Below, piece after piece: positions 1 to 6,979 of a DNA stretch of 20,439 nt; within the stretch, counting starts at the first letter, position 1; each line of letters begins with the position of its first letter. Made by a program: the position numbers and the translations under genes. The DNA comes from Syntrophales bacterium (GTDB taxonomy: Bacteria; Desulfobacterota; Syntrophia; Syntrophales; UBA2251), in the NCBI GenBank assembly GCA_023230905.1, contig JALNWL010000019.1:1-20439 (forward strand). Direction: 5' to 3'. The notes beneath the pieces are model-generated. The model was not told the DNA's origin, made no database searches, and worked only from the letters and a program-made list of their open reading frames with translations.

Positions 1-356
1 AAATCGAACGCCGTGCTCAATCCCGTCTGGCCGCTTTTCAGCAGCAGGTGCCACCGCTCGTTCGTATCCTGCGCGCTTCCCATCCCCGAAAACATCCGGT
101 AGGTCCAATAGCGCCCCCGGTATCCCGTGGCCTGGTTTCCCCGGAGGAAGGGATATTCGCCCGGCACGCCGATGTCCCGCGCGAAATCCATGGCTTGGAT
201 GTCTTCCGGCGTGTAGAGCCGCTTGATCTCCAGGTCGGACACCGTCGACCAGCGGGCCTTCTGATCCGGATTCTCCGCCACCGACCGCCGCACCTCGTCC
301 TCCCACTGACGGGTCAGGCGCGCGGATTGTTCCAGCGTCTCTTTTGCATGCAACAC
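1..356 (-). CDS. Acyl-CoA mutase large subunit, methylmalonyl-CoA mutase family (5' part, runs off the window)
   Basis: This is the N-terminal 118 codons of a coenzyme B12-dependent acyl-CoA mutase, a family that rearranges the carbon skeleton of CoA thioesters in the cytoplasm. Family landmarks are visible: YPFLRG (68-73), RYWTYR (82-87) and the GQTGLSTAFD block (109-118). Aligning by eye to Propionibacterium methylmalonyl-CoA mutase, as remembered, keeps R82, T85, R87 and S114 in register without gaps. However, the substrate-contacting Tyr89 is Phe and Tyr75 is Gln. Phe at this position is what I recall for isobutyryl-CoA mutase, so methylmalonyl-CoA is not the safest substrate call. GTG at 356 is chosen because GGAGG lies 9 bases upstream; TTG at 353 is the alternative. 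The B12-binding part would lie outside the window. Family confidence is high; substrate is unknown. Confidence 0.88.
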   Translation of the reverse strand, partial: MLHAKETLEQSARLTRQWEDEVRRSVAENPDQKARWSTVSDLEIKRLYTPEDIQAMDFARDIGVPGEYPFLRGNQATGYRGRYWTYRMFSGMGSAQDTNERWHLLLKSGQTGLSTAFD

Positions 357-549
357 GTCTTGAATCCTCCTTGGCCTTCCTTGAAACCGATGCGGGGGCA
401 TACCGGCGGGCGGGAATCGGAGCGGCTGCGCCCCGTTCAGCGTGGTTACGTCAACGAACCGTTTCCGGAGGGTTTTTTCACCAGGGAACAGACCGGACCG
501 TCATTCCTGCCGTCCGCGCCCGTCGAACAGGCGTTTTTTTTGGCGCCTA

Positions 550-578
550 CACGTAACGCAAAGGTCCCGGCTTGTCAA
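550..578 (-). promoter_or_regulatory. Possible promoter for the acyl-CoA mutase gene
   Basis: On the minus strand a perfect TTGACA (573-578) is followed after 17 bases by TACGTG (550-555), a poor -10. The perfect -35 in the only long non-coding gap upstream of the mutase supports it, and the weak -10 argues against it. Confidence 0.2.
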
Positions 579-735
579 GCCAAATATCGTTTTCTCCAGC
601 CCTCGCACGACTTTGTAACCTGTTGATTACCAAAACTAATCCGGACCGGGAGCCAGCCCGGGCCCGTCGGACGCGGGCCGGCGACGGGGGCGTCGCGGCC
701 CCTCCAGAAGGATGCAGACGGGGCCCGGCGGACAA

Positions 736-765
736 GGGAAACCCGGCCGTGAGGCCGGGCTTCCC
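736..765 (-). terminator. GC-rich hairpin after the SDR gene
   Basis: GGGAA-A-CCCGGCC, loop GTGA, GGCCGGG-C-TTCCC forms a 12-pair stem with one A/C mismatch. It lies 35 bases past the stop of the minus-strand SDR gene. It has no T run on the minus strand, so it may be an imperfect intrinsic terminator or an RNA-stabilising stem. Confidence 0.4.
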
Positions 766-800
766 CGAATCGATCCGTGCCTGCCGTTACTGAGAAACCA

Positions 801-1568
801 CTACCACAGGAAACCCCAGTCCGCGTTGCTCAGATAGCCTCCATGGATGTCGATCGAGGCCCCGTTGATGTAGGACGCCTTCGGCGAACTGAGGAACAGG
901 ATGCAATGCCCGATGTCCTCGGGGCTGCCGATGCGGCCGGCTGGAATCCTGGGCAGCGCGTGTTCGTAGACGAGCTTGATCGTCGCCTCGTCGAGACCGG
1001 CCCGGGCGTAGATCGGAGTGTCGATCCACCCCGGCAGGATCGTGTTTGCCCGGATCCCCGGGAGGTCACGGACGATGTGTTGCGTGAATTTCAGCATGGC
1101 CGCCTTCGCCGTCGAATAGAGGAAATGGTTTTGGGTGTGCTCCACCCGCGCGGCGCTCGATGAGATGTTGAGGATCGACGGATTGGCCGATTTCCGCAGC
1201 AGCGGCGCAAAGTGCTTCACCATGAGCATCGGCCCCTTCACCAGCACGTCGTAATGCCAGTAAAAATCGCTTTCCTGCATGGCCTCCATCTGGACCAGGG
1301 TCCCCCGGCCGGCGTTGTTCACGAGGGTGTCCAGCCGCCCGAATCTTTCCTCGACGAACCGGGCCGCGGCGGCAATATCGGCCTCGTTCGACACGTCGCC
1401 GGGACGCGAAACGAAGCGCTCCCCCAGATCATCGCGTGTCCGGGCCAGGGCGGCCGCCTCGAGGTCGAAGCCGACGACGGTCGCCCCTTCCGAGATGAAC
1501 AGCCGCGCGGTTCCGAATCCGATCCCCGACGCCGCACCGGTAATCAAGACAATGACATCCTTGAACAT
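801..1568 (-). CDS. Short-chain dehydrogenase/reductase (SDR), probably NAD-dependent
   Basis: This is a 255-residue classical SDR, the usual family length, catalysing NAD(P)-linked oxidation of an alcohol or reduction of a ketone. It carries the cofactor motif TGAASGIG (10-17), NNAG (84-87), the catalytic serine in SSS (136-138) and YSTAK with Tyr151 and Lys155. Asp35 at the end of the second beta strand points to NAD(H) rather than NADP(H). An AAGGAGGG site 6 bases upstream fixes the ATG. It starts 27 bases after the serine hydrolase stop, so the two are probably co-transcribed. Family members include 3-hydroxyacyl-CoA and steroid or cyclic alcohol dehydrogenases. The substrate cannot be read from the sequence. 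Confidence 0.9.
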   Translation of the reverse strand: MFKDVIVLITGAASGIGFGTARLFISEGATVVGFDLEAAALARTRDDLGERFVSRPGDVSNEADIAAAARFVEERFGRLDTLVNNAGRGTLVQMEAMQESDFYWHYDVLVKGPMLMVKHFAPLLRKSANPSILNISSSAARVEHTQNHFLYSTAKAAMLKFTQHIVRDLPGIRANTILPGWIDTPIYARAGLDEATIKLVYEHALPRIPAGRIGSPEDIGHCILFLSSPKASYINGASIDIHGGYLSNADWGFLW

Positions 1569-1595
1569 CGCTTTCCCTCCTTTTATGAATATCCG

Positions 1596-2786
1596 TCAAT
1601 CCACGACCGCCGCAACAACCATGTCGGAGAGGCGCTGGTGCCGCAGGAAGCTTTTCCCCTCCTCCATGAGACCCGCCGAGAGAAAGACATACGTCAGGTC
1701 CCGCTCCGGATCGACCCAGAACATCGTGGAGCCGGCCCCGAGGCCGGCAAAGGTGTCGGGCGACGTGTTGATGCCGAGCGGGGTCGGAAAGACGCCCTCG
1801 CCCCGCAGGAAGAAGGTCAGGCCGAGGAACGCGGGAATCTCCGGCCATCCGTACATCTCCCGCATATAGTCCATCAGGTGGTTCGGTTGATCCCCCGTCT
1901 GGTTGGTGGTGGCGAGGATCACCGTTTCGGGGGACAGCAGGCGCCGGCCGTTGAGCTCTCCTCCCCGGCGAAGCATTTCCGCGAAAAGAAATACATCATG
2001 GGCCGTCGAGACACCGCCGCCCGAAGGCATCTCGGTATCCTCCGCGGCGATGTAGTTCAAGGCCTCAATGAGGTCGGGGTCGAAGATCCCCCGGGTCTTG
2101 TCCCGGACGACGACCGGCACGAGCCGCTTCTTCAGACGGTCCGGCAGTCCCAGGGCCGTGTCCTTCATCCCCAGGGGCGCAAAGACGTCTTCGGCGAGGA
2201 TCCTGCGGAAGGACCGCTTCTTCGCGTCGAGCCGCTGGACCATGGCCGCCACGAGGGCATGGGCCGTCGTGGGATTGTAGGTAACGATCGTTCCGGGCAT
2301 GAAAAGAACCCGTTCGTTGCTCAGGCAGGCAACGACGGCCTCGATGTTCCCCAGTTTGTCCACGGGCAGCGTGAAGGGGATTTCCGTGTTCAGGCCGGTC
2401 CGGTGCGTCAGCACGTGACCCACGGTGATGTTCTGTTTTCCCTTGATGCCAAACTCGGGGAGGATCTCCCGGATGGGCGTCGTCAAGGTAAATTTGCCCG
2501 CCTCGATGTCCATGAGCACCCGAACCGTCGTCATCTGCTTGGTCAGGGACATGATAAAGAAAACATCGTCCTTGCGTGCCGCGCGCTTCTTCGCCAGGTC
2601 GGTATGGCCCACCGCTTCATGCAGGACGATTTCGCCGTGGCGGGCGACGATGAAAACCGCGCCGTCGTAAAGACCCTGGGTGGCGTCCGCCTCGATGACC
2701 TCCCGGATGCGAAGCAGCCGATCCGGATCGAGCCCCAATTTCCGGGCATGGCCCACGTCCGCCTTGCTCACCTTTCCCCTCGCCAT
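1596..2786 (-). CDS. Serine hydrolase of the beta-lactamase/penicillin-binding-protein fold (class C-like esterase family)
   Basis: This 396-residue protein belongs to the beta-lactamase-related serine hydrolases, which include class C beta-lactamases, esterases and peptidases. The nucleophile motif SLTK is present (Ser80, Lys83), followed by HVLTHRTGL (124-132), a typical feature of the esterase branch. The second-motif tyrosine is probably Tyr170, although the usual YxN reads YNP. A late FAGLGAGSTMFWVDPERD segment matches the conserved third-motif region. No signal peptide is visible, so a cytoplasmic esterase or thioesterase-like role is more likely than antibiotic resistance. Its place between two SDR genes suggests it acts on an ester or lactone in the same pathway, which is inference. 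GGAGGG repeats directly upstream support the start. Confidence 0.88.
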   Translation of the reverse strand: MARGKVSKADVGHARKLGLDPDRLLRIREVIEADATQGLYDGAVFIVARHGEIVLHEAVGHTDLAKKRAARKDDVFFIMSLTKQMTTVRVLMDIEAGKFTLTTPIREILPEFGIKGKQNITVGHVLTHRTGLNTEIPFTLPVDKLGNIEAVVACLSNERVLFMPGTIVTYNPTTAHALVAAMVQRLDAKKRSFRRILAEDVFAPLGMKDTALGLPDRLKKRLVPVVVRDKTRGIFDPDLIEALNYIAAEDTEMPSGGGVSTAHDVFLFAEMLRRGGELNGRRLLSPETVILATTNQTGDQPNHLMDYMREMYGWPEIPAFLGLTFFLRGEGVFPTPLGINTSPDTFAGLGAGSTMFWVDPERDLTYVFLSAGLMEEGKSFLRHQRLSDMVVAAVVD

Positions 2787-2927
2787 AAAATTCCCTCCTT
2801 CCCTCCTTGAGACTGTCCGTGTTGGAGAAACAAACGATTTCTTCCCCTCCTGTCTTCACCTGTCGGTTCGTAAAAATACCCCGCCCTCTTTCAAGATAGG
2901 CCTGTCGCAGCGCACGACACGGAACGA

Positions 2928-3821
2928 TCACTTTTTCTTCTTGACCTCTCGCTCATAGAGCCATTTGTCCGGCGTCACGACCTGAGCATAACCCTGGCGC
3001 TTCGCCTTCTCGCGGGAAAGGTTTTTCATCCCCATCTTCGTCACGATCTTGTGAATCTGCCCCGTCAGTCTTGGGAACGTCCCGCCGAACTTGCACAGCC
3101 ATCCCCTCCACGGGGGTATTGCAGCTTCTAGGACCTTTTCTTCCAGAACTCTTTTGAGAATCACCGCCACCACATCTTCAACGCTCAGGATGCGCGGTGC
3201 GGAAAAGCCGACGGCGGCCGCCTCGTCCCCATAAATGAGTTGAGTCTGCAGCTTGGCCGTATCGACGAGGTCCGGTTCGATCAGCGAGACGTCGATGCCT
3301 CGGGGCTTCAATTCGTAGGACACCGCCAGGCTGAATCCCCGCAGGGCAAACTTGGAGGCCGAGTAGAGGCTGGTCCCTGGAACCGGCGCGAGACCAGCGA
3401 GGGAGCACATGTTGACGATATGGCCTGAGCCCTGCTTGATCATCTGTTCTGCCGCAAACCTCGTCCCTAAGATCGCTCCCTTCGTATTGATATCGATATG
3501 CAGATCGATGTGCTCCAGGGGGAATTGGTGAACGAACCCCTGAATGGCGAATCCCGCGATATTCATGCAAACATCAAGTTTCCCCCAGGTCCGGACAACC
3601 ACAGCGACGGCTTCCTTCCACGCTTCGGCATCACGCACGTCCAGCGTGTGCAACTTCACCCGATCCGCGTTCCACTTCAGCTCACGTGCGCTGTGTTCAA
3701 GAGACTCCGGATTGATGTCCGTCGCCAAAATGCGATACCCACGCCCGGACAAGACCGTCGTCAAGTGTCGGGCAATACCACTCCCGCAGCCCGTAATCAA
3801 GGCAACCCGTTCCTGACCCAT
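2928..3821 (-). CDS. Short-chain dehydrogenase/reductase (SDR) with extended C-terminus
   Basis: This is a 297-residue SDR. The cofactor motif is TGCGSGIA (10-17), NNAG is varied to NIAG (87-90), and the catalytic residues are Ser140 and YSASK with Tyr153 and Lys157. Asp35 suggests NAD(H). The C-terminal 60 residues after the core are basic and end in four lysines, resembling the longer tail of acyl- or retinol-type SDRs. I prefer the ATG at 3821 because AAGGAGGG lies immediately before it and the Rossmann fold begins at once; the upstream ATG at 3899 would add 26 unlikely residues. It follows the TetR gene by 118 bases on the same strand and is probably under its control. Its substrate is unknown. 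Confidence 0.88.
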   Translation of the reverse strand: MGQERVALITGCGSGIARHLTTVLSGRGYRILATDINPESLEHSARELKWNADRVKLHTLDVRDAEAWKEAVAVVVRTWGKLDVCMNIAGFAIQGFVHQFPLEHIDLHIDINTKGAILGTRFAAEQMIKQGSGHIVNMCSLAGLAPVPGTSLYSASKFALRGFSLAVSYELKPRGIDVSLIEPDLVDTAKLQTQLIYGDEAAAVGFSAPRILSVEDVVAVILKRVLEEKVLEAAIPPWRGWLCKFGGTFPRLTGQIHKIVTKMGMKNLSREKAKRQGYAQVVTPDKWLYEREVKKKK

Positions 3822-3939
3822 ACTCCCTCCTTTCTGTTGAGATTTTGCCTGCAAAGTTAAGAACCAAGAGCGAACCGAGGGACTGCCATCCGTAACCATG
3901 CACTCCCGAGGGCCAGCCGGAACGGTCGAACCTGCCCGA

Positions 3940-4578
3940 TCAAGGACTGCCGGCGAGCCCCCTCAGGATCATGCGCATCTGCGTTTGGATCAAGGCGGCG
4001 ATCCCGAAATCGGTGTTTTCCAAAAGTCCCCGCCTGTTGATCGACAAGGCCCCCTCGATGCCGCTCCAGAGGGCGTAGGCGATTTGCCGACGGTCGCCGA
4101 CGGGCTTCATCTCGCCCTTCCGGATGCCCTCTTCAATCACCGACTGGACGAGGGAGATGGCCCTGGTGAGGGCTTGATCCAGCCGTGACGCCAGCTCTTC
4201 CTTGAGTCCCACCCGCTTCCAGCCCAGGTCGCTGAACGCGAAGAGGTCAAAGTATTCCGGATGTTCCAGATAAAACCGGGAAAAGGCGTCAGCCATGTTT
4301 TCGAGTTTCTTTAGGGGGGAGGCCTTCCCCCCGCACTCCCGTTCGAGAAACCGGTTGATCATTTGAAAGGACGCCTCGCAGATTTCGGCGTAGATCTCGT
4401 CGATCCCGCCGAAATAATAGTAGATCGCCCCGGGTGAAAGCGCGGCCGCCTTCGCGATGTCCCGGATGTTCGTCTTGAAATATCCCTTCTTCAGGAACAC
4501 CGTCTTGGCGGCGCCCAGAATCCGTTCGCGCCTCTCCATCCTTTCCGATTGTCTTCGCTTCGCGACAGCCGCCTGCAT
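3940..4578 (-). CDS. TetR/AcrR family transcriptional regulator
   Basis: This is a 212-residue TetR-type repressor. The N-terminal helix-turn-helix spans about residues 18-64, with the characteristic AIYYYFGGIDEIY stretch (51-63). The rest is an all-helical ligand-binding domain, as in repressors that sense acyl-CoAs, fatty acids or hydrophobic effectors; the ligand itself is not predictable. GAGGAGG sits 4 bases before the ATG. The gene heads a minus-strand group (two SDRs, a serine hydrolase) and lies next to a plus-strand acyl-CoA synthetase subunit gene. The palindrome in its promoter indicates autorepression and perhaps control of the neighbours. Confidence 0.93.
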   Translation of the reverse strand: MQAAVAKRRQSERMERRERILGAAKTVFLKKGYFKTNIRDIAKAAALSPGAIYYYFGGIDEIYAEICEASFQMINRFLERECGGKASPLKKLENMADAFSRFYLEHPEYFDLFAFSDLGWKRVGLKEELASRLDQALTRAISLVQSVIEEGIRKGEMKPVGDRRQIAYALWSGIEGALSINRRGLLENTDFGIAALIQTQMRMILRGLAGSP

Positions 4579-4597
4579 GAACCCTCCTCGAGAAATT

Positions 4598-4628
4598 TGA
4601 ACGCTGTTTGAATAATAAACGGCGTTCA
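4598..4628. promoter_or_regulatory. Probable TetR operator (31-bp palindrome)
   Basis: Left arm TGAACGCTGTTT (4598-4609) and right arm AAACGGCGTTCA (4617-4628) match at 11 of 12 positions around a 7-base spacer. It lies 20 bases upstream of the TetR start codon and overlaps its probable -10 element. TetR-family operators are commonly palindromes of this kind placed over the regulator's own promoter. Confidence 0.75.
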
Positions 4629-4637
4629 GAATGTCAA
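4609..4637 (-). promoter_or_regulatory. Promoter of the TetR gene
   Basis: A perfect TTGACA -35 (4632-4637, minus strand) is followed after 17 bases by TATTCA (4609-4614), or after 14 bases by TATTAT (4612-4617). Both -10 candidates fall inside the palindrome, so bound repressor would block RNA polymerase. Confidence 0.55.
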
Positions 4638-4917
4638 GTCATTTCCACAATCGTTCCTTTTGCCATGATGACGTGGCGTTCACGTGATTTACTGAACGAC
4701 CATATCCATGCCTCGGCGGGAAAAGTTCCCGGCGGGCACGGCCCAAACTTTCCGAAACTGGGAGCGCCCGGCCGTCCGGGCAGGCCGCCTCGCGGGAAGC
4801 GGGCTGTTTTATTGCACGCAATTTTGTTGGCAATCGCCCCTTTTGCTGGTATGGATTTGGGGCCGCCGACACAGGAAATTCGAACAGCGGGGTCGAACCC
4901 GCAAGGAGGGACGAGAC

Positions 4918-6315
4918 ATGGCTGAATCGTTTCCGGTCGTCGAAGAGATCCGTGCCCTCTGTCGCCCGCGTTCCGTCGCCGTGGTGGGCGTCCCCCGGGG
5001 CCTGAAAACCGGACGGCTCTTTCTGATGGCCCTGCAGGACCAGGGCTTCCCCGGGCCGATCTACCCGATCAACCCCCGGATCGACGAGATCGACGGCCTC
5101 AAGGTCTACCCCTCCGTCGCGGCCGTGCCCGGCGAGATCGACCTGGCCATCGTTCTCATCCCCCACGATCAGGTCATGGACTGCATCCATGACTGCGTCG
5201 CCAAACACGTCCGCGGCGCGGTGCTCTTCACGGCGGGCTACAAGGAGACGGGCACGGCCGAAGGCGCGGCCCTGGAGGCGGAGATCGTCCGCATCGCCCG
5301 CGCCGGCGGCATGCGCCTGATCGGACCGAACGGCATGGGTCTATACCGCCCGGCCGCCGGTCTGTCCTTCTTCCCTCAGCTCCCCCGCGAAACGGGGCCG
5401 GTGGGCCTCATCTCCCACAGCGGCTCCCTCACCAACATCATCGGCCGGATGGGCGCGGAGCGGGGCCTCCGCTTCAGCACCGTGGTCAGCCTGGGAAACG
5501 AATGCGACCTTTCCGCCGGGGACTTCCTCGCCTATCTGGGGGAGGACCCGGAGACGGAGGTCATCGGGGGGTACATCGAAGGGATCCGCGACGGGACGCG
5601 GTTTCTAGCCGCCCTGAAGCACGCGTCGCGCCGGAAGCCCGTGATCCTCTGGAAGGTGGGACTGACGCCGGAGGGGGCGAAGGCCGCCGCCTCCCACACG
5701 GGCGCCCTGGCCGGCTCCGAAGAGGTCTGGCGGGGCGTCGCCCGGCAGGGCGGCGCGATTCCCGTGGCGGGGTTCGAGGCCTGGGTGGACGCCCTGATGG
5801 GCTTCGCCCTCATCCGGCCGCCCCGGGGCAGGCGGATCGCCATCCTGGCCGGTCCCGGCGGCCTGGGGGTTTCCGCCGCGGAGGCCTGCGGACGGGCCGG
5901 GCTCACGCTGGCCGCCATCGCGCCCGAAACCCGGGAACGGCTCGCCCGGTTCGTCCCCGCGACCGGCACAAGCTTGGGCAACCCGGTCGACGTGGGCATG
6001 TCCGCCTCGCTCGACGTCGAACTCTACATCGAGGCGGCGCGGGCCGTCGCCGCCGATCCCGGCGTCGACGCCGTGGCGGTGGCGGGCATCGGCCTATCCA
6101 CCGAGGTCAACACCCGCTACACGGAGGGGATGATCCGGGCGCAGCGGGAGGCGCAAAAACCCTTTCTCATGATCAACGTCCCCGGATTCGACGCCGGTCT
6201 GACCCAAACCTTCTGCGAGGCGGGCGTCCCCTTTTTCGCCTCTGCGGAACGGGCCATGACCGTCTACGGGCTCATCGTCCGCTACGACGCCTGGAGACGC
6301 GGCCGCGATGAATAA
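4918..6315 (+). CDS. NDP-forming acyl-CoA synthetase, alpha (CoA-binding) subunit
   Basis: This 465-residue protein matches the alpha subunit of ADP-forming acyl-CoA synthetases, the succinyl-CoA synthetase-like enzymes that couple cleavage of an acyl-CoA to ATP formation. An N-terminal CoA-binding Rossmann domain begins at RSVAVVGVPRG (18-28). It is followed by GPNGMG (136-141), SHSGSL (166-171) and the phospho-histidine loop SHTGALAGS with His260, then a second ligase domain to the end. The ATP-grasp (beta) partner is not fused and not adjacent, so it must be encoded elsewhere. AAGGAGG lies 7 bases before ATG 4918, a better start than an in-frame ATG at 4708. Its stop overlaps the next gene. 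The role could be substrate-level ATP synthesis or acyl activation. Confidence 0.85.
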   Translation: MAESFPVVEEIRALCRPRSVAVVGVPRGLKTGRLFLMALQDQGFPGPIYPINPRIDEIDGLKVYPSVAAVPGEIDLAIVLIPHDQVMDCIHDCVAKHVRGAVLFTAGYKETGTAEGAALEAEIVRIARAGGMRLIGPNGMGLYRPAAGLSFFPQLPRETGPVGLISHSGSLTNIIGRMGAERGLRFSTVVSLGNECDLSAGDFLAYLGEDPETEVIGGYIEGIRDGTRFLAALKHASRRKPVILWKVGLTPEGAKAAASHTGALAGSEEVWRGVARQGGAIPVAGFEAWVDALMGFALIRPPRGRRIAILAGPGGLGVSAAEACGRAGLTLAAIAPETRERLARFVPATGTSLGNPVDVGMSASLDVELYIEAARAVAADPGVDAVAVAGIGLSTEVNTRYTEGMIRAQREAQKPFLMINVPGFDAGLTQTFCEAGVPFFASAERAMTVYGLIVRYDAWRRGRDE

Positions 6316-6973
6316 CCGCACGACCCTCCGGATCCTCCTGCTGGTCGGCGCGATCGCCGCGGGGGCCTACCTTTTTTACCACTTCGACCTGCACACGGTC
6401 TTCCTGGACCGGGCGAGGGTCACGCAGTTCATCCGTTCCTTCGGACCCTGGTCCGCGTTCATTTTCATCGCCGTCCAGATCCTCCAGGTCATCCTCGCCC
6501 CTATCCCCGGCGAGGTCACCGGCCTGATCGGCGGCTACCTGTTCGGCCCCGTGCTGGGGACCCTCTACTCGACCGTCGGCCTGGGCGTCGGCTCGTGGCT
6601 CGCCTTCCTCCTGGCCCGGACGCTGGGTCTGCCGTTCGTCGAGAAGGTCGTCAAGCGCTCCATCATCGAAAAATACGATCACTTCATGGAGCACCAGGGA
6701 ACGTTCGTCTCCTTCATCCTCTTCCTCATCCCCGGATTTCCGAAGGACTCCCTCTGCTACATCATCGGGTTGAGCCACATGAAGACGTCCACCTTCGTCG
6801 TCATCGCGACGTTCGGCCGTCTTTTCGGAACCCTCGGTCTGTCGGTGGGGGGGAATTTCGCCCGGGGCGGGCAGGGTCTCCTGCTGCTGCTCGCGCTCGG
6901 CGGCGTCGGCCTCGTCCTGCTGCTGGCCTATCTCTTCAGGGACCGGTGGCTCCGGTTGAAGAAAAAAGGCTGA
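6308..6973 (+). CDS. VTT-domain (TVP38/TMEM64, DedA-like) inner-membrane protein
   Basis: This is a 221-residue multi-pass membrane protein. Hydrophobic segments lie at about 8-24, 48-65, 70-104, 133-150, 162-182 and 189-210. The VTT-domain signature is visible as PIPGEVTGLIGGYLFG (65-80), a glycine-rich GTLYSTVGLGVGSWLAF stretch (84-100) and LIPGFPKD (140-147). DedA/VTT proteins are linked to lipid flipping and membrane homeostasis, but the substrate here is unknown. The ATG overlaps the synthetase stop by 8 bases, indicating translational coupling. A basic C-terminal tail probably faces the cytoplasm. The next gene is convergent and only 6 bases away. Confidence 0.88.
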   Translation: MNNRTTLRILLLVGAIAAGAYLFYHFDLHTVFLDRARVTQFIRSFGPWSAFIFIAVQILQVILAPIPGEVTGLIGGYLFGPVLGTLYSTVGLGVGSWLAFLLARTLGLPFVEKVVKRSIIEKYDHFMEHQGTFVSFILFLIPGFPKDSLCYIIGLSHMKTSTFVVIATFGRLFGTLGLSVGGNFARGGQGLLLLLALGGVGLVLLLAYLFRDRWLRLKKKG

Positions 6974-6979
6974 ACGCCA

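Larger units (their letters stand above)
357..800. other. Intergenic region upstream of the acyl-CoA mutase gene
   Basis: This 444-base stretch separates the minus-strand SDR from the minus-strand mutase. I see no convincing gene: the open frames here lack family-like sequence and plausible ribosome binding sites. It holds a GC-rich hairpin just after the SDR, a possible minus-strand promoter near 550-578, and a short AGGCG/CGCCT inverted repeat (529-533 with 544-548) around a T run. The mutase leader would be about 190 bases if that promoter is used. I looked for cobalamin riboswitch-like conserved boxes and did not recognise any. Confidence 0.5.

Noticed and set aside
357..540. Cobalamin riboswitch upstream of the B12-dependent mutase
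   Set aside because: I searched the minus-strand leader for the conserved boxes and did not find them; a covariance-model scan would be decisive.
48..626. 192-codon plus-strand open frame at the left edge
   Set aside because: It lies opposite the acyl-CoA mutase start and continues into non-coding sequence; its translation has no recognisable features.
736..765. Intrinsic terminator of high confidence
   Set aside because: The stem is strong but lacks a T run, so it is listed only as a moderate-confidence hairpin.
1596..2786. Antibiotic-resistance beta-lactamase
   Set aside because: There is no signal peptide, the second motif is atypical and the context is metabolic, so an esterase-type hydrolase is more likely.
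1212..2810. 532-codon plus-strand open frame
   Set aside because: It is the complement of the serine hydrolase and SDR genes, both of which have intact catalytic motifs on the minus strand.
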